Source: CALBRZ01 sp964511065 (GTDB taxonomy: Bacteria > Planctomycetota > Planctomycetia > Pirellulales > S012-138). Taken from it: 64,000 nt of DNA. Positions within the stretch are counted from its first letter, which is position 1. Each line of letters begins with the position of its first letter. The notes below the pieces were generated by a model. It ran no database searches. It was not told the origin of the DNA and saw only the letters and a program-made list of their open reading frames with translations. The DNA is taken from contig CAZEEG010000013.1 in NCBI GenBank assembly GCA_964511065.1, positions 1 through 64,000 of the forward strand. Direction: 5' to 3'. The position numbers and the translations under genes were made by a program. This document shows positions 25,192 to 33,571 of this stretch, one piece after another.

Positions 25192-27156
25192 ATGAGCAGC
25201 ACTACCTGGCCCCGGCCCAGCACCCTGATTCCCGAATTGCTCCGCCGTGCGCCGCAGGCGCGGAGCATCCTGGACCAGTACGGCCTCAGGGGATGCGGCG
25301 GGCCGCTAGGGCCCGAGGAATCGCTGGAGTTCTTCGCCCGGGCTCACGATGTTCCCCTGGATCGAATGCTCGATGAACTGCACCGTGTGCTGCGGCAGGA
25401 GAAGCCGCCCGTGAACCTGCCCGTGCTGGGCCAGGTCGAGCCGCAACCATCGGACACGATCTACCGGCCGTTTTTCAAGGCCGGCATCGCGGTGGTGCTG
25501 ACCCTGGGGGCCGTCTGGGGTGCATGGCTGCTGCTGAAGATTGCCTGGGCGGGCGAGTTCGCCGCCGCCGGCATTCACGATGTCAACGCCCATGGCCACG
25601 CGCAAATCTTTGGCTGGGTGGGCCTGTTTGTGATGGGGTTCGCCTACCAGGCCTTTCCGCGCTTCAAGCACAGCACGCTTCTCTGGCCGCGGCTGGCCTT
25701 TGCCTCGCTGGGGATGATGCTGGCCGGGTTAATCATCCGCTCGATCGCGCAACCGCTGGCCGTTCACGTGGCCTGGGCCTATTGGCCGGCGGTGGCCGCT
25801 TCCGTGTTGGAGGTGGCCGCCGTGGCGATCTTCGCGACGATCATCGTGCGCACCTGGCGGAAAAGCGGCCAGCCGCTGACCTTCTACGACGGCTACATCC
25901 TGGCCGCCCTGGCCTGGTTTGTCGTGCAGGCGGTGTATGAAAGTGTGTACCTTGCCGCCACGCTTTCGGTCGAAGGCCCGGCGCTGTTGGCCATGGTCGC
26001 CACGTGGCAACCGCCACTGCGTGACATTCAGATTCACGGCTTTGCCATGCTGATGATCCTGGGCGTAAGCCAGCGCATCTTCTATCACTTCTACGAGTTC
26101 AAGAAGCCCAGCGAGAAACTCAGCCGCGCCATGCTGGTGGTGATCAACGCCGCCATCCTGGGCGAGATTGCCGGGTTCCTGCTGATGCGATCGGTGGGCA
26201 CGGCTTGGGTCGCGCTGTGGTATGCCTCGGTGGTGACCATCGCCGTGGCCGTGGCGGCGCTGGTGTACGATTGGCGCATCTTTGGTCGGTGTGGCGAGCC
26301 CGACCGGAGCATCAAGTTCCTCCGCACGGCCTATGGCTGGCTGTTGATCTCGATGGCGATGGCGGTGGCTTTGCCGGCTTACCAGTTCGGACTGCTGCCG
26401 GCGTTGGCGCCTGGCTCGGCCGCCGTCGAACTGGGGTTCTCGCACGCCTATTTCGGCGCGATCCGGCACGCCATCACCGTGGGATTCGTCAGCCTGATGA
26501 TTATGGGCGTGGCAGCAAAAGTGGTGCCCACCCTCAATGGCATTGCCTCGCATCGCCTGTCGGCCCTGTGGGCGCCGTTTGTGCTGGTGAACCTGGGATG
26601 CGCACTGCGCGTCGTCGGCCAGACGGCCACCGACATCGTCCCCGCCGCCTTCCCGGTTGCCGGCATCAGCGGTATGCTCGAAGTTACCGGCCTGGCCCTG
26701 TGGGGGGCTCACCTGTGGTTGATTATGGCGGGCCGGCCGCGTATCCGGCACTCGGCGACGCGCCCCGCATCTTCAGGAACCCCGCCGGCCAATGGTACAA
26801 TGCACGTTGACGCTACGCATGATGGCGTTATGCACAATGGCACTACGGACGGGGCCATCGGTCCTCGCGAAACGGTTGGTTCGGTCCTGGAGCGGCATCC
26901 AGAACTGCTGGCGGTGTTTGTGCAGTTTGGCTTCCACATGCTGGCCCAACCGCAGATGCGGCATACGATCGCCCGCGTGGTTACCATCGAGCGCGCATGC
27001 CGCCGGATGGAGGTCGATCTGCCAACCTTCCTGGCAGAGTTGAACCGGCGGCGCGGCGAGCATGCCCCCGCCCCGCAACCTGCCCAGGCAGGGACGGGCG
27101 ACGGGCCCGGTTGTGGTCCTACCCTTCACCAGATTGAGCCGCTCAATGCCAAGTGA
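25192..27156 (+). CDS. DUF542 - NnrS-like membrane domain - DUF1858 fusion protein
   Basis: From the ATG at 25192 the protein has 654 residues. Residues 1-75 form a DUF542/ScdA-N-like domain (STLIPELLRRAPQARSILDQYGLRGCGGPLGPEESLEFFARAHDVPLDRMLDEL), which in YtfE/ScdA proteins precedes a di-iron hemerythrin used in repair of NO-damaged Fe-S proteins. About 12 membrane segments of the NnrS type follow, with conserved histidines in DVNAHGHAQIFGW and AYFGAIRHAITVGF; NnrS proteins are haem/copper membrane proteins of NO metabolism. The last 65 residues match DUF1858 (SVLERHPELLAVFVQFGF...VDLPTFLAELNRRRG), but its usual Cys pair is replaced (MLAQPQ). The start at 25192 is preferred over a GTG at 25120. 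The three-part fusion is notable; the NO role is inferred. Confidence 0.85.
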   Translation: MSSTTWPRPSTLIPELLRRAPQARSILDQYGLRGCGGPLGPEESLEFFARAHDVPLDRMLDELHRVLRQEKPPVNLPVLGQVEPQPSDTIYRPFFKAGIAVVLTLGAVWGAWLLLKIAWAGEFAAAGIHDVNAHGHAQIFGWVGLFVMGFAYQAFPRFKHSTLLWPRLAFASLGMMLAGLIIRSIAQPLAVHVAWAYWPAVAASVLEVAAVAIFATIIVRTWRKSGQPLTFYDGYILAALAWFVVQAVYESVYLAATLSVEGPALLAMVATWQPPLRDIQIHGFAMLMILGVSQRIFYHFYEFKKPSEKLSRAMLVVINAAILGEIAGFLLMRSVGTAWVALWYASVVTIAVAVAALVYDWRIFGRCGEPDRSIKFLRTAYGWLLISMAMAVALPAYQFGLLPALAPGSAAVELGFSHAYFGAIRHAITVGFVSLMIMGVAAKVVPTLNGIASHRLSALWAPFVLVNLGCALRVVGQTATDIVPAAFPVAGISGMLEVTGLALWGAHLWLIMAGRPRIRHSATRPASSGTPPANGTMHVDATHDGVMHNGTTDGAIGPRETVGSVLERHPELLAVFVQFGFHMLAQPQMRHTIARVVTIERACRRMEVDLPTFLAELNRRRGEHAPAPQPAQAGTGDGPGCGPTLHQIEPLNAK

Positions 27157-27213
27157 GGCGCACCGGTCGCGGCGTCTCGCCCGCAGGCGGCTTCCATGTC
27201 AAAGGAGACGGCG

Positions 27214-28395
27214 ATGGCGGCTTCCACTCGCCACGCCAATCGAATCGTGATCGTCGGCGGCGGCGTTGCCGGCCTGTCGATCGCCGTGCGATTGGCCCAG
27301 TCCGGTTTGCCGGTCACGGTGCTCGAAGCATCCAAGCTGGGGCACGAAGCGTCCACCCGCAACCAAGGATGGCTCTATAGCGGAGCCTGGTTTGCAACCG
27401 AGCGGGTTGACCTGGCCCGGATGTGCTACGAATCGTACGGGCACACCATGAAGTTCTGTCCGGAAGCGCTGGAGCCGAACTGCGGCCCCATGGTCTACCT
27501 GGCGGAGAAGGAATCCACCGATGTTGAGCGCTGGATGGCCGCCTGGCAAGAAGCCGGCATTCCATTCACACCACTGGCGGGAGCGGAACTGTTCCAGCGT
27601 TTTCCGCATCTGGCCATTGCCTGTGCGGCCGAGGCCTTTGAACTGCCCGACCGCTCCATCCGGATGCCGTTTCTGCTGAAGCGGTTGGCCCAGGCGGCCG
27701 AAGGGGCCGGGGCCGAGATTCGCACCGAGGCTCCGGTCACCAAACTGCTCCAGGCCGATGGCGTGGTGGAAGGCGTCGAGATCGCCCGGCACGAATCCCT
27801 CTACGCCCGGATCGTGATCCTGGCCGGCAACGCCTTGGGCAGCTTCCTCTTTCCCAGCTTCGGGGAAGAAGCCCCTCCGGGCACGCAACCGGGAGTCTCG
27901 CTGATTGCCCAGAAATCGCACTTGATTGCCGTACGCCCCGAAATCAGCCGGCATCCCTTGTGCGTGCTCGATGCGGGCGGATTCAACCACGTACCGCACC
28001 CGCCGGTTTCTGTGTTTGGAAGCAACCGCTGGATTCCCGTGGCCGACCCCGAGAACGAACGGGCCGACCAGGACGAAATCGACCGCATCTGGGTCCAGGT
28101 ACGACGGCTGTTTCCCGATGTAACCCGCCACAACCACCAGGCGGTGGAGTGGGCGGGTACCACCGTGCAGGCGATGCATGCCGACCAGATCGAGCCGGGC
28201 AAGGCCCCCATGCCAACGGTGGTGGATCACAGTGCGGAAACACCAGCGCTGCTGAACCTGCTCAGCGTATTTCCCGGCCGGGCCAGCCTGTGGCCGCACC
28301 TGGCCGAAGATGCCCGCCGCGTGGTGCTGGAAAAGCTCGGCGCCAGCGAAAGCACGGTCGCCACCCCACCCTGGGGCGCCCTGACCACGCGATGA
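27214..28395 (+). CDS. FAD-dependent oxidoreductase of the DAO family
   Basis: The enzyme begins with the dinucleotide-binding motif RIVIVGGGVAGLSIAVRLAQSGLPVTVLEA, then HEASTRNQGWLYSGAWF. That pattern is typical of the DAO family, which includes glycerol-3-phosphate dehydrogenase, glycine oxidase and D-amino-acid dehydrogenase. Its length is 393 residues. The ATG at 27214 is preferred because AAAGGAG (27201-27207) stands exactly 6 nt before it; an upstream ATG at 27196 would add only MSKETA. It starts 57 bp after the NnrS fusion and may be the last gene of that transcription unit. The substrate cannot be read from sequence, and no membrane segment is seen. It is convergent with pyrK. Confidence 0.85.
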   Translation: MAASTRHANRIVIVGGGVAGLSIAVRLAQSGLPVTVLEASKLGHEASTRNQGWLYSGAWFATERVDLARMCYESYGHTMKFCPEALEPNCGPMVYLAEKESTDVERWMAAWQEAGIPFTPLAGAELFQRFPHLAIACAAEAFELPDRSIRMPFLLKRLAQAAEGAGAEIRTEAPVTKLLQADGVVEGVEIARHESLYARIVILAGNALGSFLFPSFGEEAPPGTQPGVSLIAQKSHLIAVRPEISRHPLCVLDAGGFNHVPHPPVSVFGSNRWIPVADPENERADQDEIDRIWVQVRRLFPDVTRHNHQAVEWAGTTVQAMHADQIEPGKAPMPTVVDHSAETPALLNLLSVFPGRASLWPHLAEDARRVVLEKLGASESTVATPPWGALTTR

Positions 28396-28481
28396 TGGCG
28401 GAAGCGACCACCGGCCTTTGCATAGCGCCACTACGCAGGCCGGAACACCCGGCCCACGGCTACCAGGGACGTTCGGCCCGA

Positions 28482-28501
28482 ACGGCCGGTGGAACCGCCC
28501 C
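28482..28501. repeat. Short GC palindromic element in a convergent intergenic region (copy 1)
   Basis: The 20-bp acggccggtggaaccgcccc can fold as GCCGG...CCG and is almost identical to 40001-40021, which has one extra G. Both copies lie just downstream of a rightward gene that faces a leftward gene. It is either a bidirectional terminator hairpin or a REP-like repeat. Confidence 0.45.
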
Positions 28502-28525
28502 TACAACGCAAGGGATGCCGCAGCT

Positions 28526-29440
28526 TCAATCCCAGACAATGCTGGATGCTTCGAAGACGGGCCCCTCGATGCAGGTTCGGCGGTAATCCCAAGAGCCGTC
28601 GTCCTGGCGGACCTTCGCCACGCAGCTAAAGCAGATGCCGATCCCGCAGGCCATGGGCGTTTCCAGCGATACCTGGCACGGCACGTTCCGCTCCAAAGCC
28701 AGTTTCGCCACGGCTTCCATCATCCGCTGGGGACCGCAGGAAACGATCCGCAGCGGCACGCGCCGCGGGTCGGCCGCGTCTGGGGCGTCGGGCGCCGCGT
28801 GCCGGTGGCTGTCCAACAGTTCGCGCAGCAGATCGGTCACCAGGCCGTGATGCCCTGCCGTGCCGTCGTCGGTAGCGATCCGGACGTCCACGCCGATCCG
28901 CTGAAAGTCTTCCACGCCGGCCAGGTACTCGGCAGAACGGGCACCGTAGCAGAGCGTTACCTTTTGCGCCAGGGGGACCGAACGGGGCGGGTCGCCGAAG
29001 CGGCGTTTCCCGAGAAATTCTTGCGCCAGGGCGGGAAACGGCGTCTGGCCAATGCCGCCGGCCACCATTACCAGATGGTCGGCAGGCCGGGGCTGGAAAC
29101 CATTGCCCAGCGGCCCCCAAATTTCAATCTGGCTGCCCAACGGCAGGGATTTGAGGCGGCGCGTCATGCGGCCGATCACCAGGTACACCACGTCGATGCC
29201 TTGCACCTCGCCGGTGGCCGTATGATACGTGTCGTAGAGCGCCAGCGGCCGAGCGAGCAGCGGATCATCGCTATCGGCCAGCCGCACCATGACGAACTGC
29301 CCCGGCACTACTTTGCGAGCCAGCTCGGGACATTCCAGCCGGAGCCGGTAGGTGTCGCGCGCCAAGCGGACATTCTCGACCGCGGCCGCGGTTCCATACC
29401 AGGCCTGATCGGCATAACAGGCTGCTGCCTTTTCGATCAC
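28526..29440 (-). CDS. pyrK: Dihydroorotate dehydrogenase electron-transfer subunit (PyrK-like)
   Basis: This 304-residue ferredoxin-reductase-fold protein has the FAD-binding RPLALYDTY (an RPxSxY-type motif), the NAD-binding GGIGQTPFPALAQEFL with CYGARSAEYL, and a C-terminal [2Fe-2S] site CGIGICFSCVAKV...CIEGPVF. In class 1B dihydroorotate dehydrogenase, PyrK carries electrons from the PyrD flavin to NAD during pyrimidine synthesis. The start is a GTG at 29440 with a strong GGAGGA 6 nt upstream. No pyrD gene is adjacent. An extra Ala/Asp/Pro linker (HAAPDAPDAADPRR) is specific to this protein. An alternative reading is another sulfide- or ferredoxin-linked reductase subunit, but the Cys spacing fits PyrK. 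Confidence 0.85.
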   Translation of the reverse strand: MIEKAAACYADQAWYGTAAAVENVRLARDTYRLRLECPELARKVVPGQFVMVRLADSDDPLLARPLALYDTYHTATGEVQGIDVVYLVIGRMTRRLKSLPLGSQIEIWGPLGNGFQPRPADHLVMVAGGIGQTPFPALAQEFLGKRRFGDPPRSVPLAQKVTLCYGARSAEYLAGVEDFQRIGVDVRIATDDGTAGHHGLVTDLLRELLDSHRHAAPDAPDAADPRRVPLRIVSCGPQRMMEAVAKLALERNVPCQVSLETPMACGIGICFSCVAKVRQDDGSWDYRRTCIEGPVFEASSIVWD

Positions 29441-29575
29441 CCGTTCCTCCGTTGTGGCTTAAGCAGCGAGTTTCTGCTCGCATACCCGACGATTCGCCCC
29501 ATTGCGGCCGAAGCGGATGGAAGAAAGCCTTCCAGCACCGCGTTGATTCCGGGGGGCATTTTGTGACGCACCGTT

Positions 29576-30847
29576 TTAGCGTCGCCGCTTGCCGGACTGC
29601 TTGCGCCGCGCCGGCTTGCGAGTTACCTTCTTTGCTTTTGCCGCCTTGGGCTTGGGCGACTTGCGGCCCGTCTTGCGGGGACCGGCGGTTCCCCGGGCGC
29701 CGGTTGCCCGTCCTCGCCGCTTCTTTCGGCCAGGCCGCAGCGGGCGGCCACCCTGCCCACCGTGATCCTCGCGGTCGGTGTATGGCTCGCCCCCCTCGAT
29801 GAGGCCCTCGATCACGGCTTCGTCCTCTAGCCCAATGAGGCTGCCGACGCGGCGGGCTTTGCGACCGGCGGCCGGCCAAGTGGCATCGCGCCGGGCACCC
29901 TTGCGGGGCGGCCTGCCGGGTCGGGTGGAGGCCACTTTCTTGGCGGTCTTGGCAGTGGCAGTTCGTTTTGGTCCAGTCTGTCTTGATCCAGCCTGTTTTG
30001 GTCCGGTTCGCGCGCTGCTGGTTCGCGCGGGTGTGCCTTCCGCGGCTACGCGGGCCGTCTTGCGTTTCCGGCTTTCGCGCACGGCTTCGTGGAGTTTCTC
30101 CACTTCCTGCGGCGTGAGTTGGCGATAGGCGCCCTGCGGCATGTCTCCCAGCCGAACGCCGCCCATCTCAACGCGGATCAGCCGCAATACCTTGTGGCCA
30201 ACCCGGGCCAGGATTCGACGAATCTCGCGGTTGCGGCCTTCGTCGAGCACGATCTCCAGCCAGGTGGCCTTGCCCTCGGTGGAGCGAACCTTGGCACTGA
30301 CCACCTTGGCGAACCCTTCGGCCAGGTGGACACCGCGTTTGAGCACCTGGAGTTGTTCCGCGGTAACCTGCCCTGCCGCCAAGACATGGTACACTTTGCG
30401 GACGGCGTACCGAGGATGGGTGAGGCCGTTGGCCAGCTCGCCATCGTTGGTCAGCAGGATCAGCCCTTCGCTGCTCTTGTCGAGGCGGCCGACGGGAAAC
30501 ACCCGAATATCCTGCGGCACGAGATCGACCACACGTGGGCGGCCGCTGGGGTCGCGGGCCGTGGAAACCACGCCCGGCGGCTTGTGCAGCGCGAAGTAGC
30601 GGAACCGCACGCGGCGCAGCGGTTCGCCATCGACGCGGATTTTCTGCCTGTTGGGATCGGCCTTGGCCCCCAGTTCGGTGACGACCTCGCCGTCCACATC
30701 CACGCGGCCGGCAGTAATCAGTTCTTCGCAGGCGCGGCGGCTGCCAAACCCGGCAGCAGCCAGAAGCTTCTGCAACCGCTGAGACCCGCCAGAAGTGCCC
30801 GCGGAGGAAGTCTTGGCGCGGGTGGATTGCGAACGGGAGCGAGCCAT
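29576..30847 (-). CDS. RsuA/RluB-type pseudouridine synthase with long basic tail
   Basis: The protein has 423 residues from the ATG at 30847. An S4 RNA-binding domain (RLQKLLAAAGFGSRRACEELITAGRVDVDGEVV) is followed by the catalytic domain with GRLDKSSEGLILLTNDG (catalytic D123), YHVLAAGQVT, EIVLDEGRNREIRRILARVGHKVLRLIRVEMGG and a normal family end at about 257. This family isomerises uridine in rRNA. The unusual part is residues 258-423: about 165 residues dominated by K, R, A, T, G and P (TAKTAKKVASTRPGR, KPKAAKAKKVTRKPARRKQSGKRRR), histone-H1-like in composition. It probably gives nonspecific RNA or DNA affinity. The reading frame is open to 31156, but that extension crosses the promoter region of the divergent gene. 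Confidence 0.9.
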   Translation of the reverse strand: MARSRSQSTRAKTSSAGTSGGSQRLQKLLAAAGFGSRRACEELITAGRVDVDGEVVTELGAKADPNRQKIRVDGEPLRRVRFRYFALHKPPGVVSTARDPSGRPRVVDLVPQDIRVFPVGRLDKSSEGLILLTNDGELANGLTHPRYAVRKVYHVLAAGQVTAEQLQVLKRGVHLAEGFAKVVSAKVRSTEGKATWLEIVLDEGRNREIRRILARVGHKVLRLIRVEMGGVRLGDMPQGAYRQLTPQEVEKLHEAVRESRKRKTARVAAEGTPARTSSARTGPKQAGSRQTGPKRTATAKTAKKVASTRPGRPPRKGARRDATWPAAGRKARRVGSLIGLEDEAVIEGLIEGGEPYTDREDHGGQGGRPLRPGRKKRRGRATGARGTAGPRKTGRKSPKPKAAKAKKVTRKPARRKQSGKRRR

Positions 30848-31022
30848 GAGCGGTGCGAACCTGAGCGAGCGGACTGCGTGAGTCGAAGACGCGGCAACCA
30901 GGGCCGCGGACAGCGGCGGGCCGGGACCCTCTTGAATATATCGGCCGACCGTCCTATAGGACCAGGGCCGCCGCGCCGCGATTTCCGCCACGCCGACGGT
31001 TTTCCTGCCGAGGAAGATGCCC

Positions 31023-32282
31023 ATGACCACCCATTGGGACGTTGATTTCTGCCGCCAGCAGTTTCCTGGCCTGGCTCGCAAAGTAGGCCAGCATCCGGCG
31101 GCGTTTTTCGATGGGCCGGCGGGCAGCCAGGTTCCGCGGCGCGTGATTGACGCCATCGGCCATTACCTGGCCCACACCAATGCCAACCATGGCGGTGAGT
31201 TCGCCACCAGTTACGAAAGCGACGCCATCACCGATGCGGCCCACCAGGCCGTGGCTGATTTGCTGGGAACGAGCGATCCCGGCGAGGTGGCATTCGGGCC
31301 GAACATGACTACGCTCACCTTCTCCTTAAGCCGGGCCTTGGCCCAAACGTGGCAACCGGGCGATGAGATCATCGTCACGCAAAGCGATCACGACGGCAAT
31401 GTCACGCCCTGGGTGCTGGCCGCGCGCGACGCCGGGGCCACGGTTCACCAGGTTCCCATCCGGCCAGACGACTGCACGCTGGATCTTGAGAGCTTTTACC
31501 GGCTGTTGAACTATCGCACGCGGTTGGTCGCCTTGGGCTGTGTCTCGAACGCAACCGGTACAGTCCACCCGTTCCAAACCATGATCGAAGCGGCCCATGC
31601 CGCGGGTGCCGAAGTGTTTCTCGATGCGGTCCATTATGCCCCGCACCTGCCGATCGACGTGGCCGCCTGGCAGTGCGATTTCCTGGCGTGTTCGCCTTAC
31701 AAGTTTTTTGGGCCGCACCAAGGCGTGCTCTGGGGACGACGCGAACGGTTGGAAGCCCTGCCGGCCTACAAGCTGCGGCCGGCCCCCAACGATCTGCCCG
31801 GCAAGTGGATGACCGGCACGCAAAGCCACGAAGCCATGGCTGGCACGGCGGCGGCCGTGGAATATCTGGCCGATCTGGGCCGGCATCACAGTGGCAACCA
31901 GCAGCTTGAGCGCCGCCCGGCGCTGTTGGCGGCCTACGACGGCATCGCCCGGTATGAACGCACTCTGGCGGCCCGTTTCCTTGCAGGGCTGGCGGAGCTT
32001 CCGGCCTTTCGCCTGTGGGGGATCAGCGACCCCAACCGGTTGTACGAGCGCGTCCCGACGTTCTGCTTCACGCACCGCTCGCTGACCCCGCGCCGTATGG
32101 CACAGCAACTCGGCGAGCGAGGATTTTTTGTCTGGCATGGCAACTATTACGCGCTGCCGCTGACCGAGGCACTGGACCTGGAACCCGAAGGCGCCGTCCG
32201 CGTGGGTATGTTGCACTACAATACGGCCGAAGAGGTAGACCGATTGCTGGAGGCACTGGCCCGGTTGGACCGTTCCCTGTAA
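31023..32282 (+). CDS. Cysteine desulfurase-like PLP enzyme (class V aminotransferase)
   Basis: The product has 419 residues. It is a fold-type I PLP enzyme of the SufS-like 'cysteine desulfurase-like protein' group, with the PLP-binding lysine in ACSPYKFFGPHQG (K227 in this numbering), the aspartate/His pair in FLDAVHYAPH, and HDGNVTPWVLAARDAG. No active-site Cys loop typical of true SufS/IscS is obvious, so desulfurase activity is not assured; selenocysteine lyase or another beta-lyase is possible. AGGAAG (31011-31016) sits exactly 6 nt before the ATG at 31023, which is preferred over the ATG at 31017 that directly abuts it. It probably forms an operon with the dehydrogenase 61 bp downstream. 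Confidence 0.87.
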   Translation: MTTHWDVDFCRQQFPGLARKVGQHPAAFFDGPAGSQVPRRVIDAIGHYLAHTNANHGGEFATSYESDAITDAAHQAVADLLGTSDPGEVAFGPNMTTLTFSLSRALAQTWQPGDEIIVTQSDHDGNVTPWVLAARDAGATVHQVPIRPDDCTLDLESFYRLLNYRTRLVALGCVSNATGTVHPFQTMIEAAHAAGAEVFLDAVHYAPHLPIDVAAWQCDFLACSPYKFFGPHQGVLWGRRERLEALPAYKLRPAPNDLPGKWMTGTQSHEAMAGTAAAVEYLADLGRHHSGNQQLERRPALLAAYDGIARYERTLAARFLAGLAELPAFRLWGISDPNRLYERVPTFCFTHRSLTPRRMAQQLGERGFFVWHGNYYALPLTEALDLEPEGAVRVGMLHYNTAEEVDRLLEALARLDRSL

Positions 32283-32343
32283 TCAAGCCTGGGCGGACCG
32301 CGCTGGCCGGTGCCGTGGTTCAAACGCCAAAGAGGAAGACCCC

Positions 32344-33351
32344 ATGCGCGTTGCCGTCTTTAGCACGAAGCCTTACGACCGCACGTTCCTGGACCGCGCT
32401 AACGCCGACTTCGGCCACGAACTGGTCTACTTCGAATCGCATCTGCGGGGCGAAACGGTCAGCCTGGCCGAAGGTTTTCCGGCCGTCTGCGTGTTCGTCA
32501 ATGACCAATTAGATGCCGACGTGCTGGAACAGTTGGCCCAGGGCGGCACCAAGACCATCGCCCTGCGCTGCGCCGGCTTCAACAATGTTGACCTGCTGGC
32601 TGCCGAGCGGTTGGGCATCAAGGTGGTGCGCGTTCCGGCCTATTCGCCCCATGCCGTGGCCGAGCATACCGTCGGGCTCATGCTCACGCTCAACCGGAAG
32701 ATTCACCGCGCTTACGCCCGCGTGCGCGAAGGGAACTTCTCGCTGGATGGTCTGCTGGGATTCGATATGCACGGCCGCACGGTGGGGATCGTGGGGACCG
32801 GGCTGATTGGTACCATTGTGGCCCGAATCCTGTCGGGTTTTGGATGCCGGCTGCTGGGATACGATTTGTATCCCAACGACGAGTGCCGATCGCTGGGACT
32901 GCGTTACGTTTCGCTGGACGAACTGCTGGGCGAATCAGACATCGTAACGCTGCACTGCCCCCTCACGCCCGACACGCGGCATCTCATCAACCCTCAAACG
33001 ATCAAGCTGATGAAGCCGGAGGTGATGCTGATCAACACCAGCCGCGGCGCCGTGATCGATACCAGGGCCGTGATTGAAGCCCTGAAGAACGAGCAGATTG
33101 GCCTGCTGGGGATCGACGTTTACGAAGAAGAGGCCGATTACTTCTTCGAGGATTTGTCGCACCGGGTGATTGCCGATGACGTGCTGTCGCGTCTGTTGAC
33201 GTTCCCCAATGTTCTGGTGACGGGCCACCAGGGATTCTTCACCCGCGAAGCCCTCAGCGCGATTGCTCAGACCACGCTGCAGAACCTGCTGGACATGGAA
33301 CAATCGGGCCACTCGGCCAACGAGATCACCAGCGAACAGGTGAAGGGATAA
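32344..33351 (+). CDS. ldhA: D-lactate dehydrogenase-type 2-hydroxyacid dehydrogenase
   Basis: This 335-residue NAD-dependent enzyme has the LdhA-like start MRVAVFSTKPYDRTFLDRAN, the NAD-binding motif GIVGTGLIGTIVARIL (148-163), catalytic R234 (INTSRGAVID), E263 (GIDVYEEEADYFFED) and H295 (TGHQGFFTREAL). The YEEExxYFFED segment is typical of the LdhA subgroup that reduces pyruvate to D-lactate in fermentation. A GAGGAAG SD lies a few bases before the ATG. The gene follows the SufS-like enzyme at 61 bp on the same strand and is followed by a separate promoter, so the two-gene unit probably ends here. Confidence 0.92.
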   Translation: MRVAVFSTKPYDRTFLDRANADFGHELVYFESHLRGETVSLAEGFPAVCVFVNDQLDADVLEQLAQGGTKTIALRCAGFNNVDLLAAERLGIKVVRVPAYSPHAVAEHTVGLMLTLNRKIHRAYARVREGNFSLDGLLGFDMHGRTVGIVGTGLIGTIVARILSGFGCRLLGYDLYPNDECRSLGLRYVSLDELLGESDIVTLHCPLTPDTRHLINPQTIKLMKPEVMLINTSRGAVIDTRAVIEALKNEQIGLLGIDVYEEEADYFFEDLSHRVIADDVLSRLLTFPNVLVTGHQGFFTREALSAIAQTTLQNLLDMEQSGHSANEITSEQVKG

Positions 33352-33496
33352 CGCTGCCTGGCCGCTTACTGGCCCGCCGCACCGGTAGCGCCCAACCGGG
33401 CAATGCAACTCAACGCGCGCCGGCACGTACGGCCTCCTACCTGGCAAATCGGCCAGCGGAACAGCCGCCGCTTTTCGCCAGCAGCAAAACAAAGAT

Positions 33497-33525
33497 TGAA
33501 GGGGGCTTTCCACACGACTACGATC
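33497..33525 (+). promoter_or_regulatory. Promoter for the M14 carboxypeptidase gene
   Basis: TTGAAG (33497-33502) and TACGAT (33520-33525) have an exact 17-bp spacer. The start site would be near 33532, 40 nt before the ATG, which carries a good SD (GAGGAG). Confidence 0.45.
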
Positions 33526-33571
33526 AGCTATCGAAGCGAGTGCCCGAGCGCCCCACACGATCGAGGAGCCC

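Noticed and set aside
27199..28431. 410-residue minus-strand frame opposite the FAD oxidoreductase
   Set aside because: No recognisable motif; the plus-strand gene has an intact Rossmann motif and an SD at the right distance.
29848..31156. Longer N-terminal version of the pseudouridine synthase starting at 31156
   Set aside because: The added 103 residues run through the promoter region and the start of the divergent gene and look non-coding; the S4 domain begins soon after the ATG at 30847.
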